Below, in pieces: positions 54,397 to 62,073 of a stretch of DNA of 64,000 nt. The position numbers and the translations under genes are program-made. Under the pieces are notes generated by a model, which saw only the letters and a list, made by a program, of their open reading frames with translations, was not told the DNA's origin and made no database searches. The DNA lies in assembly GCF_900128505.1 (NCBI RefSeq), contig NZ_LT669941.1:2854859-2918858 (forward strand), given 5' to 3'. The DNA is from Parabacteroides timonensis. Lineage in GTDB: Bacteria; Bacteroidota; Bacteroidia; Bacteroidales; Tannerellaceae. How positions within the stretch are numbered: position 1 is the first letter of the stretch; each line of letters starts with the position of its first letter.

Positions 54397-55827
54397 ATGA
54401 AAAAAATATTTTCCTATATTATAATCTGTTCATCCCTGCTGATGGCTTCGGGATGCGGCGAGGACTATCTGGAAAGAGTTCCGACTAACAGTGTTACAGA
54501 CGAAGACCTGTTCTCTACGGTAAATGGTGCGGAAACAGCACTGAATGGCATTCACCGTTCCACATATGCTTATTATGACAATCACGGACGGTTCGGTCAA
54601 AAATCTATCGATATCATTATTGATTTCATGGCGGATGATTATCTGCAATTGGAACGTGGATATGGCTGGTTCGTTTCCTGGTATCAATATCTGAATAACC
54701 GGAATATCAACTCTGCTGATTTGGAATTTGCCTGGTCCTACTATTACGATATTATCGATAATGTCAATTTGCTCCTGGCAAACGTAGACAATGCTTCCGA
54801 TGCGGCATTAAACGAAAGTCTTGTCAAAAATATTAAAGGACAGGCATATGCTTACAGGGCTTACTCCTATTGGCAATTAGTGCAAATGTTCGCTTATCGC
54901 TATGATTATAATGGAAATAATACCCAACTGGGAGTTCCATTGGTATTGGATAACAGCGGAGAATCCAAGCCCCGTTCCACAGTTCAGGAGGTTTATGAAC
55001 AAATCTTCAGTGACATCGATCAGGCAATAACATTACTGACCGAATCAGACGAATCCCGTCCGAACAAATCACATATCAACCTGAATGTGGCACAAGGTTT
55101 CAAAGCCCGTTTTGCTTTGACTACCGGTGATTGGGCTACTGCCGCCGATATGGCAAACAAGGCACGTCAAGGCTACGAGTTGACCAGCAACTATAAAAAT
55201 GGATGGAATGATTCGAATGACAGCGAATGGATTTGGGGAGCCCTTTTGATCGATGAGCAACAGACTAGTTATGCATCTTTCTTCTCACATGTAGACCCTA
55301 ATTTCGGAGGATATGCCTCGATGGGCAGTTTCAAATTAGGAAGCACGGAGATCATTGATTATATGGCGGATACCGATCAGCGTAAACAATTGTTTGATGA
55401 GGACCGTGTAGGCTACAAATTCACTGGTTTCGGAGACTGGACTAACGATTACATCTACATGAAATCCGGAGAAATGTATCTGATCGAGGCAGAAGCTCTC
55501 GCGCGTCAGAATAAAGATACAGAGGCACAGGATGTTATTTTTGAACTGACTAAAAATCGTGATCCGGAAGCTCAGAAACCGACTGTAACAGGTGAAGCTT
55601 TAATCCAGCACATTTTGATGGAACGCCGTTGCGATCTGTGGGGAGACGGTTTCCGCCTGTTCGATATCAAACGTTTGAATATCGCTATGGACAGACGCAA
55701 CAAAGGACATAACGAAACATTCTGGGACAAAGCCGGTTACTTTGAAGCAGGAGCAAAAGAACTTCTGTTCCTGATCCCGAAACAAGAAATGGACGCCAAT
55801 CCGTTGATGGAACAGAATCCATTATAA
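54397..55827 (+). CDS. SusD/RagB family nutrient-binding lipoprotein
   Basis: The 476-residue lipoprotein has lipobox LLMASGC, then EDYLERVPTNSVTDEDLFSTVNGAETALNGIHRSTY, TPR-like helices and the C-terminal LWGDGFRLFDIKRL block typical of SusD. It forms the lid over the SusC barrel. I start at the ATG at 54397 (MKKIFSYI); the in-frame ATG at 54385 would add four residues. It is 15 bases after susC. Confidence 0.95.
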   Translation: MKKIFSYIIICSSLLMASGCGEDYLERVPTNSVTDEDLFSTVNGAETALNGIHRSTYAYYDNHGRFGQKSIDIIIDFMADDYLQLERGYGWFVSWYQYLNNRNINSADLEFAWSYYYDIIDNVNLLLANVDNASDAALNESLVKNIKGQAYAYRAYSYWQLVQMFAYRYDYNGNNTQLGVPLVLDNSGESKPRSTVQEVYEQIFSDIDQAITLLTESDESRPNKSHINLNVAQGFKARFALTTGDWATAADMANKARQGYELTSNYKNGWNDSNDSEWIWGALLIDEQQTSYASFFSHVDPNFGGYASMGSFKLGSTEIIDYMADTDQRKQLFDEDRVGYKFTGFGDWTNDYIYMKSGEMYLIEAEALARQNKDTEAQDVIFELTKNRDPEAQKPTVTGEALIQHILMERRCDLWGDGFRLFDIKRLNIAMDRRNKGHNETFWDKAGYFEAGAKELLFLIPKQEMDANPLMEQNPL

Positions 55828-55909
55828 CGAAAAGGATATTCCGTTTTTCAATAAATCAATAAAGCCTTAATTAAAAACCTATTATTTACAAGACACACAT
55901 TAATTTTGA

Positions 55910-55948
55910 CAGTCGGGATTTGTAGTGATATAAGTCCCGGCTTTTTTA
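55910..55948 (+). terminator. Terminator of the SusC/SusD operon
   Basis: AGTCGGGA (55911-55918) pairs with TCCCGGCT (55935-55942, one G-T) and runs into TTTTTT. It overlaps the end of the convergent ATPase gene. Confidence 0.75.
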
Positions 55949-57073
55949 ATTCCGTTTTAGCCACAAAGAGAAAAAGCGATCATAAACCATATAAAAGGCT
56001 CCCTCTTTAGTAACAAAATCTTTTTCAAGCAATCCTTTTAGTGCCGATTGAACCGAACTACTCGACGGCAAACTATATTTATGGATAAACTTTCCGGAAG
56101 TCAGCGCCGTTGCCTTTCCTTCTTTGCAAATGGCAATCATCAATTCTTTTTGTTTTTCCGGTAATTGATAAAGCAATTCGGAATAAGTAAAGGAATATGA
56201 ATCCAGAATAAAGTCCACGGCCTGTTCAATCATTTCGCTATTGCAAACCTCTCCTTTCGGAGTCATTGCAAAAAGAATATTCAATATTTTTTGCAGATAC
56301 CAGGTGATTCCTTCAAAACGATCGTACAAAGAATCAATGACTGCAACATCAATATTCTTTTGAGCCATTCTGAAATGATGTTGTGCAAACTCTATGTATT
56401 TCTGTTTATCGATTGCCGACAAATGTAGAATAGATACACTTTGATAAAAAGGACGGGCAGGACTAATGAACATTTCTCCCATTAGATGACGTTGTGAGCC
56501 GGCAAATATAAAATGAGCATTGTTACAATGCTGGACATAAGTACGTAGCAATGCCTCCGTATTCTTTTCCGGATATTGAGCGACCTGTTGAAATTCGTCG
56601 ATTGCAACAACACAAGGCTTATCGGATACAGCCAGATAATGAAAGATTTCATCCAAAGTCGTTTCCGGTGATTTGATATCTCCCAGTTCCAAATTCCATT
56701 GTGGCATTCCCGACATATCCAATGAGAAGCCAGCCTTTAAAGAAACCAAACTATTAACAAACACTTCCCATGCCTTCCGCCCTTTCGGTTTTAAAGTAGT
56801 CAGAATCGCTTTTCCTAACTGGAAAACGAACTCACGGAGCGTTTTAGTCGCATAAATATCAATCAGGAAGGTATAATAATTCTCCTTTATTTCATTCAAT
56901 TGAAAACAATGTCGAATCAATCCGGTCTTTCCCATACGCCGGGTAGAGATGATAGCCACATTATTTTCGTTGATCAGCCAACGAGACAACTCTTCCGTTT
57001 CCCTTTCGCGATCACAAAAATATTCGGGAGCGATGTAACCACTGGTTACGAATGGATTATTTATCAGTGTCAT
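55946..57073 (-). CDS. AAA ATPase (archaeal ATPase superfamily)
   Basis: The 375-residue protein starts NNPFVTSGYIAPEYFCDRE, then Walker A STRRMGKTG near residue 45 and Walker B CVVAIDEFQQVAQYPE near 155. It ends in a winged-helix region (SGKFIHKYSLPSSSSVQSAL). It is the short form without the DUF234 nuclease domain. A fragment of a close relative lies at 31931-32044, so this is a repeated family in the genome. It sits between the SusC/SusD pair and the uronate operon but has no obvious link to either. Confidence 0.88.
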   Translation of the reverse strand: MTLINNPFVTSGYIAPEYFCDRERETEELSRWLINENNVAIISTRRMGKTGLIRHCFQLNEIKENYYTFLIDIYATKTLREFVFQLGKAILTTLKPKGRKAWEVFVNSLVSLKAGFSLDMSGMPQWNLELGDIKSPETTLDEIFHYLAVSDKPCVVAIDEFQQVAQYPEKNTEALLRTYVQHCNNAHFIFAGSQRHLMGEMFISPARPFYQSVSILHLSAIDKQKYIEFAQHHFRMAQKNIDVAVIDSLYDRFEGITWYLQKILNILFAMTPKGEVCNSEMIEQAVDFILDSYSFTYSELLYQLPEKQKELMIAICKEGKATALTSGKFIHKYSLPSSSSVQSALKGLLEKDFVTKEGAFYMVYDRFFSLWLKRN

Positions 57074-57168
57074 ACAATTTCCTTTTTATGCAAAGATAAT
57101 TATTATCTTATAATAATCATCATAGTGTAATCGGAATCCGATTTTAGTTCCATCCGGTAGAAAATAAA

Positions 57169-57208
57169 ATTCCTTCCGAAAGAAATCTGAATTTCTCCCG
57201 GAAGGAAT
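57169..57208. terminator. Terminator after kduD (usable in both directions)
   Basis: On the minus strand ATTCCTTCCGGGAGAAAT pairs with ATTTCTTTCGGAAGGAAT around a four-base loop and is followed by TTTATTTT. It lies between kduD and the start of the ATPase gene. Confidence 0.85.
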
Positions 57209-57253
57209 CTTTTTTATCTATAAAGACAACTGTCTTTACTGTATACTAAATTA

Positions 57254-58045
57254 TCAGGGTTGTTTTCCGATATAAGCCAGGATACCGCCGTCAACATACA
57301 ATACATGTCCGTTTACGAAGTCGGATGCATCGGAAGCGAGGAATACAGCCGGTCCCATCAAATCTTCCGGAGTTCCCCAACGGGCAGCCGGTGTCTTTGC
57401 GATAATGAAAGAATCGAACGGATGGCGTGAGCCGTCCGGTTGAGTTTCGCGAAGCGGAGCCGTCTGCGGAGTAGCAATATAACCCGGGCCGATACCGTTA
57501 CACTGGATGTTATATTGACCGTATTCGGAAGCGATATTACGAGTCAGCATCTTCAAACCGCCCTTAGCTGCTGCATAGGCAGAAACGGTTTCACGTCCCA
57601 GTTCACTCATCATGGAGCAGATATTGATGATCTTTCCGTGACCTTTTTTGATCATGGAAGGAATAACTGCTTTTGAAACGATGAACGGAGCATTCAAATC
57701 CACATCGATCACCTGACGGAATTCGGCAGCCGACATTTCATGCATCGGAATACGTTTGATAATACCGGCATTGTTTACCAAAATATCGATCACACCTACT
57801 TCTTTCTCGATCTGGGCAACCATTGCATTTACCTGCTCTTCGCTGGTTACATCACAAACATATCCTTTTGCATCGATGCCTTCCGCTTTATAAGCTGCCA
57901 GACCTTTATCTACCAATTCCTGTTTGATATCGTTGAAAACGATCTTTGCACCTGCCTGGGCAAAGGCAGTAGCCAGTGCGAAACCAATTCCGTAAGAAGC
58001 ACCTGTTACAAGTGCCACTTTTCCTTCTAATGAGAAATTTACCAT
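57254..58045 (-). CDS. kduD: 2-deoxy-D-gluconate 3-dehydrogenase (KduD-type)
   Basis: The 263-residue short-chain dehydrogenase has the nucleotide motif TGASYGIGFALA, NNAG at about residue 90 and the catalytic Tyr/Lys pair in SAYAAAKGGLK. KduD reduces 5-dehydro-4-deoxy-glucuronate-derived 2,5-diketo-3-deoxygluconate to 2-keto-3-deoxygluconate. It is the last gene of the GH88-DUF2264-kduI-kduD operon, 13 bases after kduI. Confidence 0.92.
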   Translation of the reverse strand: MVNFSLEGKVALVTGASYGIGFALATAFAQAGAKIVFNDIKQELVDKGLAAYKAEGIDAKGYVCDVTSEEQVNAMVAQIEKEVGVIDILVNNAGIIKRIPMHEMSAAEFRQVIDVDLNAPFIVSKAVIPSMIKKGHGKIINICSMMSELGRETVSAYAAAKGGLKMLTRNIASEYGQYNIQCNGIGPGYIATPQTAPLRETQPDGSRHPFDSFIIAKTPAARWGTPEDLMGPAVFLASDASDFVNGHVLYVDGGILAYIGKQP

Positions 58046-58058
58046 TTTAGTATTCGAT

Positions 58059-58901
58059 TTATTTTAAGTCTGTAATTTTAGAAAAATCCTGATCGCCATA
58101 ATCGAGGTTCTCACCACCCATACCCCAGATAAAAGTATAGTTGTGAGTAGCAGCCGCACTGTGGATAGACCATTCGGGAGATAAAACAGCCTGGTCGCCT
58201 TTCATCCAGATATGACGGGTTTCGTCTACCTCACCCATAAAGTGGCAGATAGCCTGATCTTCAGGGATATCGAAATAGAAATAAGCTTCCATACGACGGC
58301 TGTGAACGTGTGCCGGCATCGTGTTCCAGACACTGCCCGGTTTCAGTTCGGTCATACCCATCTGCAACTGGCAGGTCGGCAATACCTGATTCACGATCAT
58401 CTTGTTGATATTACGGTCGTTCGACATTTCCAGCGACCCCATAGCAGCCACAACGGCATCCGCCTTCGTCACTTTCTTATCCGGATAGTTACGATGAGCC
58501 GTGGTAGAATTGAAGTAGAACTTAGCCGGATTCTTCGGATCCTTGCTTTCGAAAGTTACTTCACGGTCGCCCGAACCCAGGTAAAGCGCTTCTTTAAAAT
58601 CCAGTTCGAATGTAGCATCACCGGCTTTCACAATACCGGGACCGCCTACACTGAAAATACCCATTTCACGACGGGTCAGGAAATAAGGAGCTTTCAACGG
58701 ATCGATCGCTTCCAGTTTCAATACTTCGCCGACAGGCATAGCACCACCTACGATCATTCGGTCGTACATGGAATAAACCATATTCACTTCATTCGGTGCG
58801 AAAACCGTTTCGATCAGGAAATCCCGACGAATACGTTTCGTATCATATTGCTTTGCATCTTCCGGATGCGCAGCATAACGCAATTCATAATTTGTTTTCA
58901 T
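58059..58901 (-). CDS. kduI: 5-dehydro-4-deoxy-D-glucuronate isomerase
   Basis: The 280-residue protein is KduI, a cupin-fold zinc isomerase that converts the unsaturated uronate released by lyases or GH88 into a diketo sugar acid. The metal histidines lie in TMPAHVHSRRMEAYFYF, and SVGGPGIVKAGD and WSIHSAAATHNYTFIWGM are conserved blocks. It lies directly upstream of kduD. Confidence 0.95.
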   Translation of the reverse strand: MKTNYELRYAAHPEDAKQYDTKRIRRDFLIETVFAPNEVNMVYSMYDRMIVGGAMPVGEVLKLEAIDPLKAPYFLTRREMGIFSVGGPGIVKAGDATFELDFKEALYLGSGDREVTFESKDPKNPAKFYFNSTTAHRNYPDKKVTKADAVVAAMGSLEMSNDRNINKMIVNQVLPTCQLQMGMTELKPGSVWNTMPAHVHSRRMEAYFYFDIPEDQAICHFMGEVDETRHIWMKGDQAVLSPEWSIHSAAATHNYTFIWGMGGENLDYGDQDFSKITDLK

Positions 58902-58918
58902 CTTCTTATTCTATCTTT

Positions 58919-58948
58919 AATTTTCAATTTTCAATTCTCCATTTTCAA
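58919..58948. repeat. AAAATTGA-type short repeat
   Basis: The third copy, reading AATTTTCAATTTTCAATT on plus, occurs between the DUF2264 and kduI genes. It resembles the copies at 35656 and 42001. Confidence 0.55.
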
Positions 58949-60169
58949 TTACTTAAGCGCATGATCGGCTTTTACATCACTCTCACCTTTCCAGGCACGC
59001 AGGTTCGTCCACTCCGTATAAGGAGCCGACCAAAATTCGTTGGAAGCAGGCAATCCCAGCGCCAACAAACCTACAGAACATAAATAGACACTCCCCGTAT
59101 TTATATAAGACTCTGACATATCGATTTGTTCTCCGGTAAAACCGACACGCAACCAACCGTTTGAATCAAAGTTCTTCGGCGACTTCATCTGGTTGCGGAT
59201 CACAGCAGTCATCGCACAACGCACCTGCGCCGGTTTCACCCGTTCCGGCAATACCTGCATCAAACTAGCCTGTGCCAATGCGTGGAATGCTCCAAAGCGG
59301 TAAACGATGGAACGGCCCACTACCGGGAAAGTTCCTTCCGGAGAGATAAAACGTTCCAGCTGTTCAGCATAACGGGTCAGGCGAGGTAACTGTTTTTCAG
59401 CAAAATCCGCACCTTCCAGATTATGTTTTTTCATGATCAGCAATACATCTGTCAGCATCGGGTGGATCACAAAACTATTGTAGTAGTCCATGTGGAAAGC
59501 CGGTCCGTCACCATACAGTGCATCTCCTTTATACCAATCATCACGGAATTTTTTAACACCATATGTCAGACGATCCATATCACATTCACCTGTAAACTCC
59601 AACAGGGCAGCCTCAACCATAGACGCGAACAACAGCCAGTTATTCTCCCAAGGCTTAATAGAACGACTGCGTTTAAACTCTGTGATCATCCATTCTTTTG
59701 CCTGTGGATCCAAATTATCCCACAATTGCGTTCTTGCACGCAAGAGACCCTGTGCCAAAAAAGCGGCATCCACCAAAGGCTGATAAGGTTTTCCAAACAC
59801 CAGATAGTCGGGAGATTCCGGATTCACAGCATTCTTCAGACCTTTTACAGCCAGTTTGATATATTTATCACGCAACTGACCTTCGGGTGTATTATCCGGC
59901 CCCAATTCCAACCATGGGGAAATACCGCAGATCAGACGGCCTACAGCTTCCAAGTGAGCAAAATCACTCCTGTCTTTCGACAGAGATTCGTAAGGCATAT
60001 TCTTTTTAAGCGTATTGTTGCTCAGGTTCGTCAATACCGGATCCGCAATACGGGTCAATGTTTCTACCCAAAAAGCACGGTCTCCCACTCCGCTCTGCTG
60101 TGCTTTACCATGGAAAGATAGGCACAGGAAACATACTAAAAAAGCGGTTGTTTTTATCAGATTAGTCAT
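58949..60169 (-). CDS. DUF2264 family secreted protein
   Basis: The 406-residue protein has a signal peptide (MTNLIKTTAFLVCFLCLSFHGKAQ). Its (alpha/alpha) toroid-like DUF2264 domain includes SDFAHLEAVGRLICGISPWLE and GDGPAFHMDYYNSFVIHPM. DUF2264 proteins are found in polysaccharide utilisation loci for pectic or glycosaminoglycan substrates, but I know no established reaction. It follows GH88 by six bases and precedes kduI. Confidence 0.9.
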   Translation of the reverse strand: MTNLIKTTAFLVCFLCLSFHGKAQQSGVGDRAFWVETLTRIADPVLTNLSNNTLKKNMPYESLSKDRSDFAHLEAVGRLICGISPWLELGPDNTPEGQLRDKYIKLAVKGLKNAVNPESPDYLVFGKPYQPLVDAAFLAQGLLRARTQLWDNLDPQAKEWMITEFKRSRSIKPWENNWLLFASMVEAALLEFTGECDMDRLTYGVKKFRDDWYKGDALYGDGPAFHMDYYNSFVIHPMLTDVLLIMKKHNLEGADFAEKQLPRLTRYAEQLERFISPEGTFPVVGRSIVYRFGAFHALAQASLMQVLPERVKPAQVRCAMTAVIRNQMKSPKNFDSNGWLRVGFTGEQIDMSESYINTGSVYLCSVGLLALGLPASNEFWSAPYTEWTNLRAWKGESDVKADHALK

Positions 60170-60175
60170 AGGGTC

Positions 60176-61378
60176 TTATTTATCTGTTAGTTTTTTTAAA
60201 CGCATCAATGCTTCCACATAATAATAGTCGGCATAACTCAAAGGCACGTCTACTTCGCTGTTACCGGGAAAATTACCGGTAGAATGCATCAAAGCGAAAT
60301 TACAATTGGTACCTTTTGCAGCCAGGTATTCCGGACTTGTCAGCGAGCGGACCTGCTGTTCTGCAAAATCAAGATAGCTCTTAGCTTCCGCACTCTTATC
60401 CAGCCGGCTCAGTTCGATCAAAGCCGATGCCATAATAGCTGCGGCAGAGGCATCTCTCGGTACATTCGGAATCCCCGGAGCATCGAAGTCCCAATACGGC
60501 ACTTTATCAGCCGGCATATTCGGATGGTTCATAATGAATGCAGCGACATGTTTTGCCTGCTCCAGATATTCAGGCTTTCCTGTTTCACGGTACATCATGG
60601 TAAAGCCATACAAAGCCCACGCCTGTCCGCGAGCCCATGCAGACTCGTCGGCAGCTCCCTGATGCGTCTGTTTTTTATGAGGAACACCGGTTATCGTATC
60701 ATAAGACACCACATGATAACAGCTATAATCATCACGGAAATGATTGTTCATTGTTTTATCGGCATGGGAAATGGCCATCTTACGGAAACGGTCGTCACCG
60801 GATGCTTTCGATGCCCAGCTGAAAAATTCCAGGTTCATCATATTATCGATAATCACCGGAAATTGCCATATCTTTTTATTGAAGTCCCAGGAACGGATGG
60901 CTCCTACGCGTTCGTCATAGCGAGTTGCCAGCGAATTCGCTCCGGTCAGCATCACATCTTTATATTCCGGCTTTCCGGTCAGTCGGTATCCGTTACCATA
61001 GCTGCAATACAACATAAAACCGACATCATGGCTGTAAGTGATATTTTTCACTTCCTCTACACGATCGGTATACATTTCCGCATACTTTTTCAGTTCCGGT
61101 GTCGGATTGTTCTCGTACAGATACCACAACTCACCCGGGAAGAAACCGCTGCACCACCAGCTATAGTCGCTGGTTTCAAGCGTTCCCTCTTTGTTGATCG
61201 CTTTCGGCAGACGGCCTTCCTGGTACTCCAGGTCTTTTGCCATTAAAAGAGCTTGTTCAGTCGAGGCCTTCAGACCACGGTCGATTACATCCGCGATAGG
61301 TTCCTGTTTGGGTTGCGAATCACAAGAAGCCAACAAGGCTGTGAACGCAAACACTCCGTACGAAAGAAATTTATTCAT
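60176..61378 (-). CDS. Glycoside hydrolase family 88 unsaturated glucuronyl hydrolase
   Basis: The 400-residue lipoprotein (FTALLASC) has the GH88 (alpha/alpha)6 barrel with SYGNGYRLTGKPEY and the HQGAADESAWARGQAWALYGF block, and a catalytic-Asp region (YSHDVGFMLYCSYG). GH88 removes 4,5-unsaturated uronic acids from oligosaccharides produced by lyases. It is the first gene of the operon and has its own promoter (-7 TATATTTG at 61414-61421). No polysaccharide lyase gene is in the window. Confidence 0.93.
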   Translation of the reverse strand: MNKFLSYGVFAFTALLASCDSQPKQEPIADVIDRGLKASTEQALLMAKDLEYQEGRLPKAINKEGTLETSDYSWWCSGFFPGELWYLYENNPTPELKKYAEMYTDRVEEVKNITYSHDVGFMLYCSYGNGYRLTGKPEYKDVMLTGANSLATRYDERVGAIRSWDFNKKIWQFPVIIDNMMNLEFFSWASKASGDDRFRKMAISHADKTMNNHFRDDYSCYHVVSYDTITGVPHKKQTHQGAADESAWARGQAWALYGFTMMYRETGKPEYLEQAKHVAAFIMNHPNMPADKVPYWDFDAPGIPNVPRDASAAAIMASALIELSRLDKSAEAKSYLDFAEQQVRSLTSPEYLAAKGTNCNFALMHSTGNFPGNSEVDVPLSYADYYYVEALMRLKKLTDK

Positions 61379-61413
61379 GATAAAAATAGGTTATTAAGTT
61401 TTTAAGTTTGTGG

Positions 61414-61421
61414 CAAATATA
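61414..61421 (-). promoter_or_regulatory. GH88 operon promoter -7 box (TATATTTG)
   Basis: The complement of 61414-61421 reads TATATTTG, a perfect -7 element, 36 bases upstream of the ATG. TTGC lies about 22 bases further up. Confidence 0.7.
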
Positions 61422-61492
61422 CAGGTTTATATTCTAAAAACAGGCAACACATGACGAAAAAGTCTTTTAACAACATAATAAGTACGTCAAAA

Positions 61493-61600
61493 GTTACTTA
61501 CTAAGTAGAGAGTCGTCTACTTAATAAGTAGAGGGTATGCTTACTTATCGAGTAGACGATGGTCTACTCAGTAAGTAGTTTTCGCACTACCAGTAAGTAA
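61493..61600. repeat. Five degenerate palindrome copies at a ~23.5-base period
   Basis: Copies occur near 61493-61508 (TTACTTACTAAGTAG), 61517-61531 (CTACTTAATAAGTAG, a perfect palindrome around one base), 61540-61555, 61564-61578 (CTACTCAGTAAGTAG) and 61587-61600. Starts are 23-24 bases apart. The array lies 70-180 bases upstream of the GH88 promoter and about 90-200 bases upstream of the BspA-like leader promoter. Confidence 0.7.
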
Positions 61601-61691
61601 CCGCAAGACTCCTTTCAAACAACTTCCCTATACATAATAAGAACTTCATCAAAATATATATATCACAATAGGATAGAAATCCAAAAAGATG

Positions 61692-61699
61692 TATCTTTG
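61692..61699 (+). promoter_or_regulatory. Promoter -7 box (TATCTTTG) of the structured leader
   Basis: A perfect -7 element lies 4 bases before the first hairpin of the leader. No -33 TTTG is visible at the normal spacing. Confidence 0.6.
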
Positions 61700-61702
61700 C
61701 CC

Positions 61703-62000
61703 CTGTCACCCACGCCGATTTGAAAGGGTGGGCGACAGACATATATGAAAAAGGCGTTTACTTGACGTCTTGTCTTCTATGACTCCAAACTTCGCAACTT
61801 TGAGATCAAAAAGAGGAGACAGGGCAGCGGTAGATGTCTACGGGATGTGTACACATATACTTCATATGTTCCGAATGGACAGATGAGGCTATATACATAT
61901 CGGCGTGGGCTTCTGCGTTGCTTATCCTCTTTTTGATAGGCAATGCGAAGGCCTGGAGTTGTGGGATAAGTAACAGGTACAGTTCCCACGCTCTTTTTTT
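61703..62000 (+). ncRNA. Structured leader or ncRNA with attenuator-like alternative pairings and terminal U tract
   Basis: The 5' end can form a hairpin CTGTC-A-CCCAC-G-CC / GG-GTGGG-C-GACAG (61703-61738). Its CCCACGCC (61709-61716) is also complementary to GGCGTGGG (61902-61909), which in turn pairs with CCCACGC (61985-61991) directly before TTTTTTT (61994-62000). Between the last two strands is a long imperfect hairpin (61910-61951, 16 of 17 pairs). So one strand is shared by an anti-terminator-like and a terminator-like pairing. The short frames inside look non-coding. It could be a regulatory leader of the lipoprotein gene or a free ncRNA (a promoter-to-terminator layout like the Bacteroidales-1 motif). 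Confidence 0.65.
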
Positions 62001-62012
62001 ATATGTACTATT

Positions 62013-62068
62013 ATGAAATTTATTTTTAGAACGGTCCGGTTGGGGAGCTGGAGGGCGAAAACTGTATA
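62013..62068 (+). CDS. Possible 18-codon leader peptide
   Basis: The plus frame ATG at 62013 to TAG at 62066-62068 reads MKFIFRTVRLGSWRAKTV. It sits between the U tract of the structured leader and the lipoprotein start six bases on. Nothing else supports translation, so it may be chance. Confidence 0.2.
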
Positions 62069-62073
62069 GCGAT

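Noticed and set aside
60284..61246. Long plus-strand open frame of 320 codons
   Set aside because: It lies entirely antisense to the GH88 gene, lacks family similarity, has a Cys/His/Arg-rich composition typical of shadow frames and has no promoter.
61493..61600. CRISPR array
   Set aside because: The repeats are palindromic, degenerate and only 14-16 bases, and the gaps between them are 7-9 bases, far too short for spacers. No cas genes are near.
61777..62016. Opposed short frames (70 and 60 codons) in the leader region
   Set aside because: They overlap each other on both strands and fall inside the structured RNA with its terminator; the base pairing, not coding potential, explains the region.
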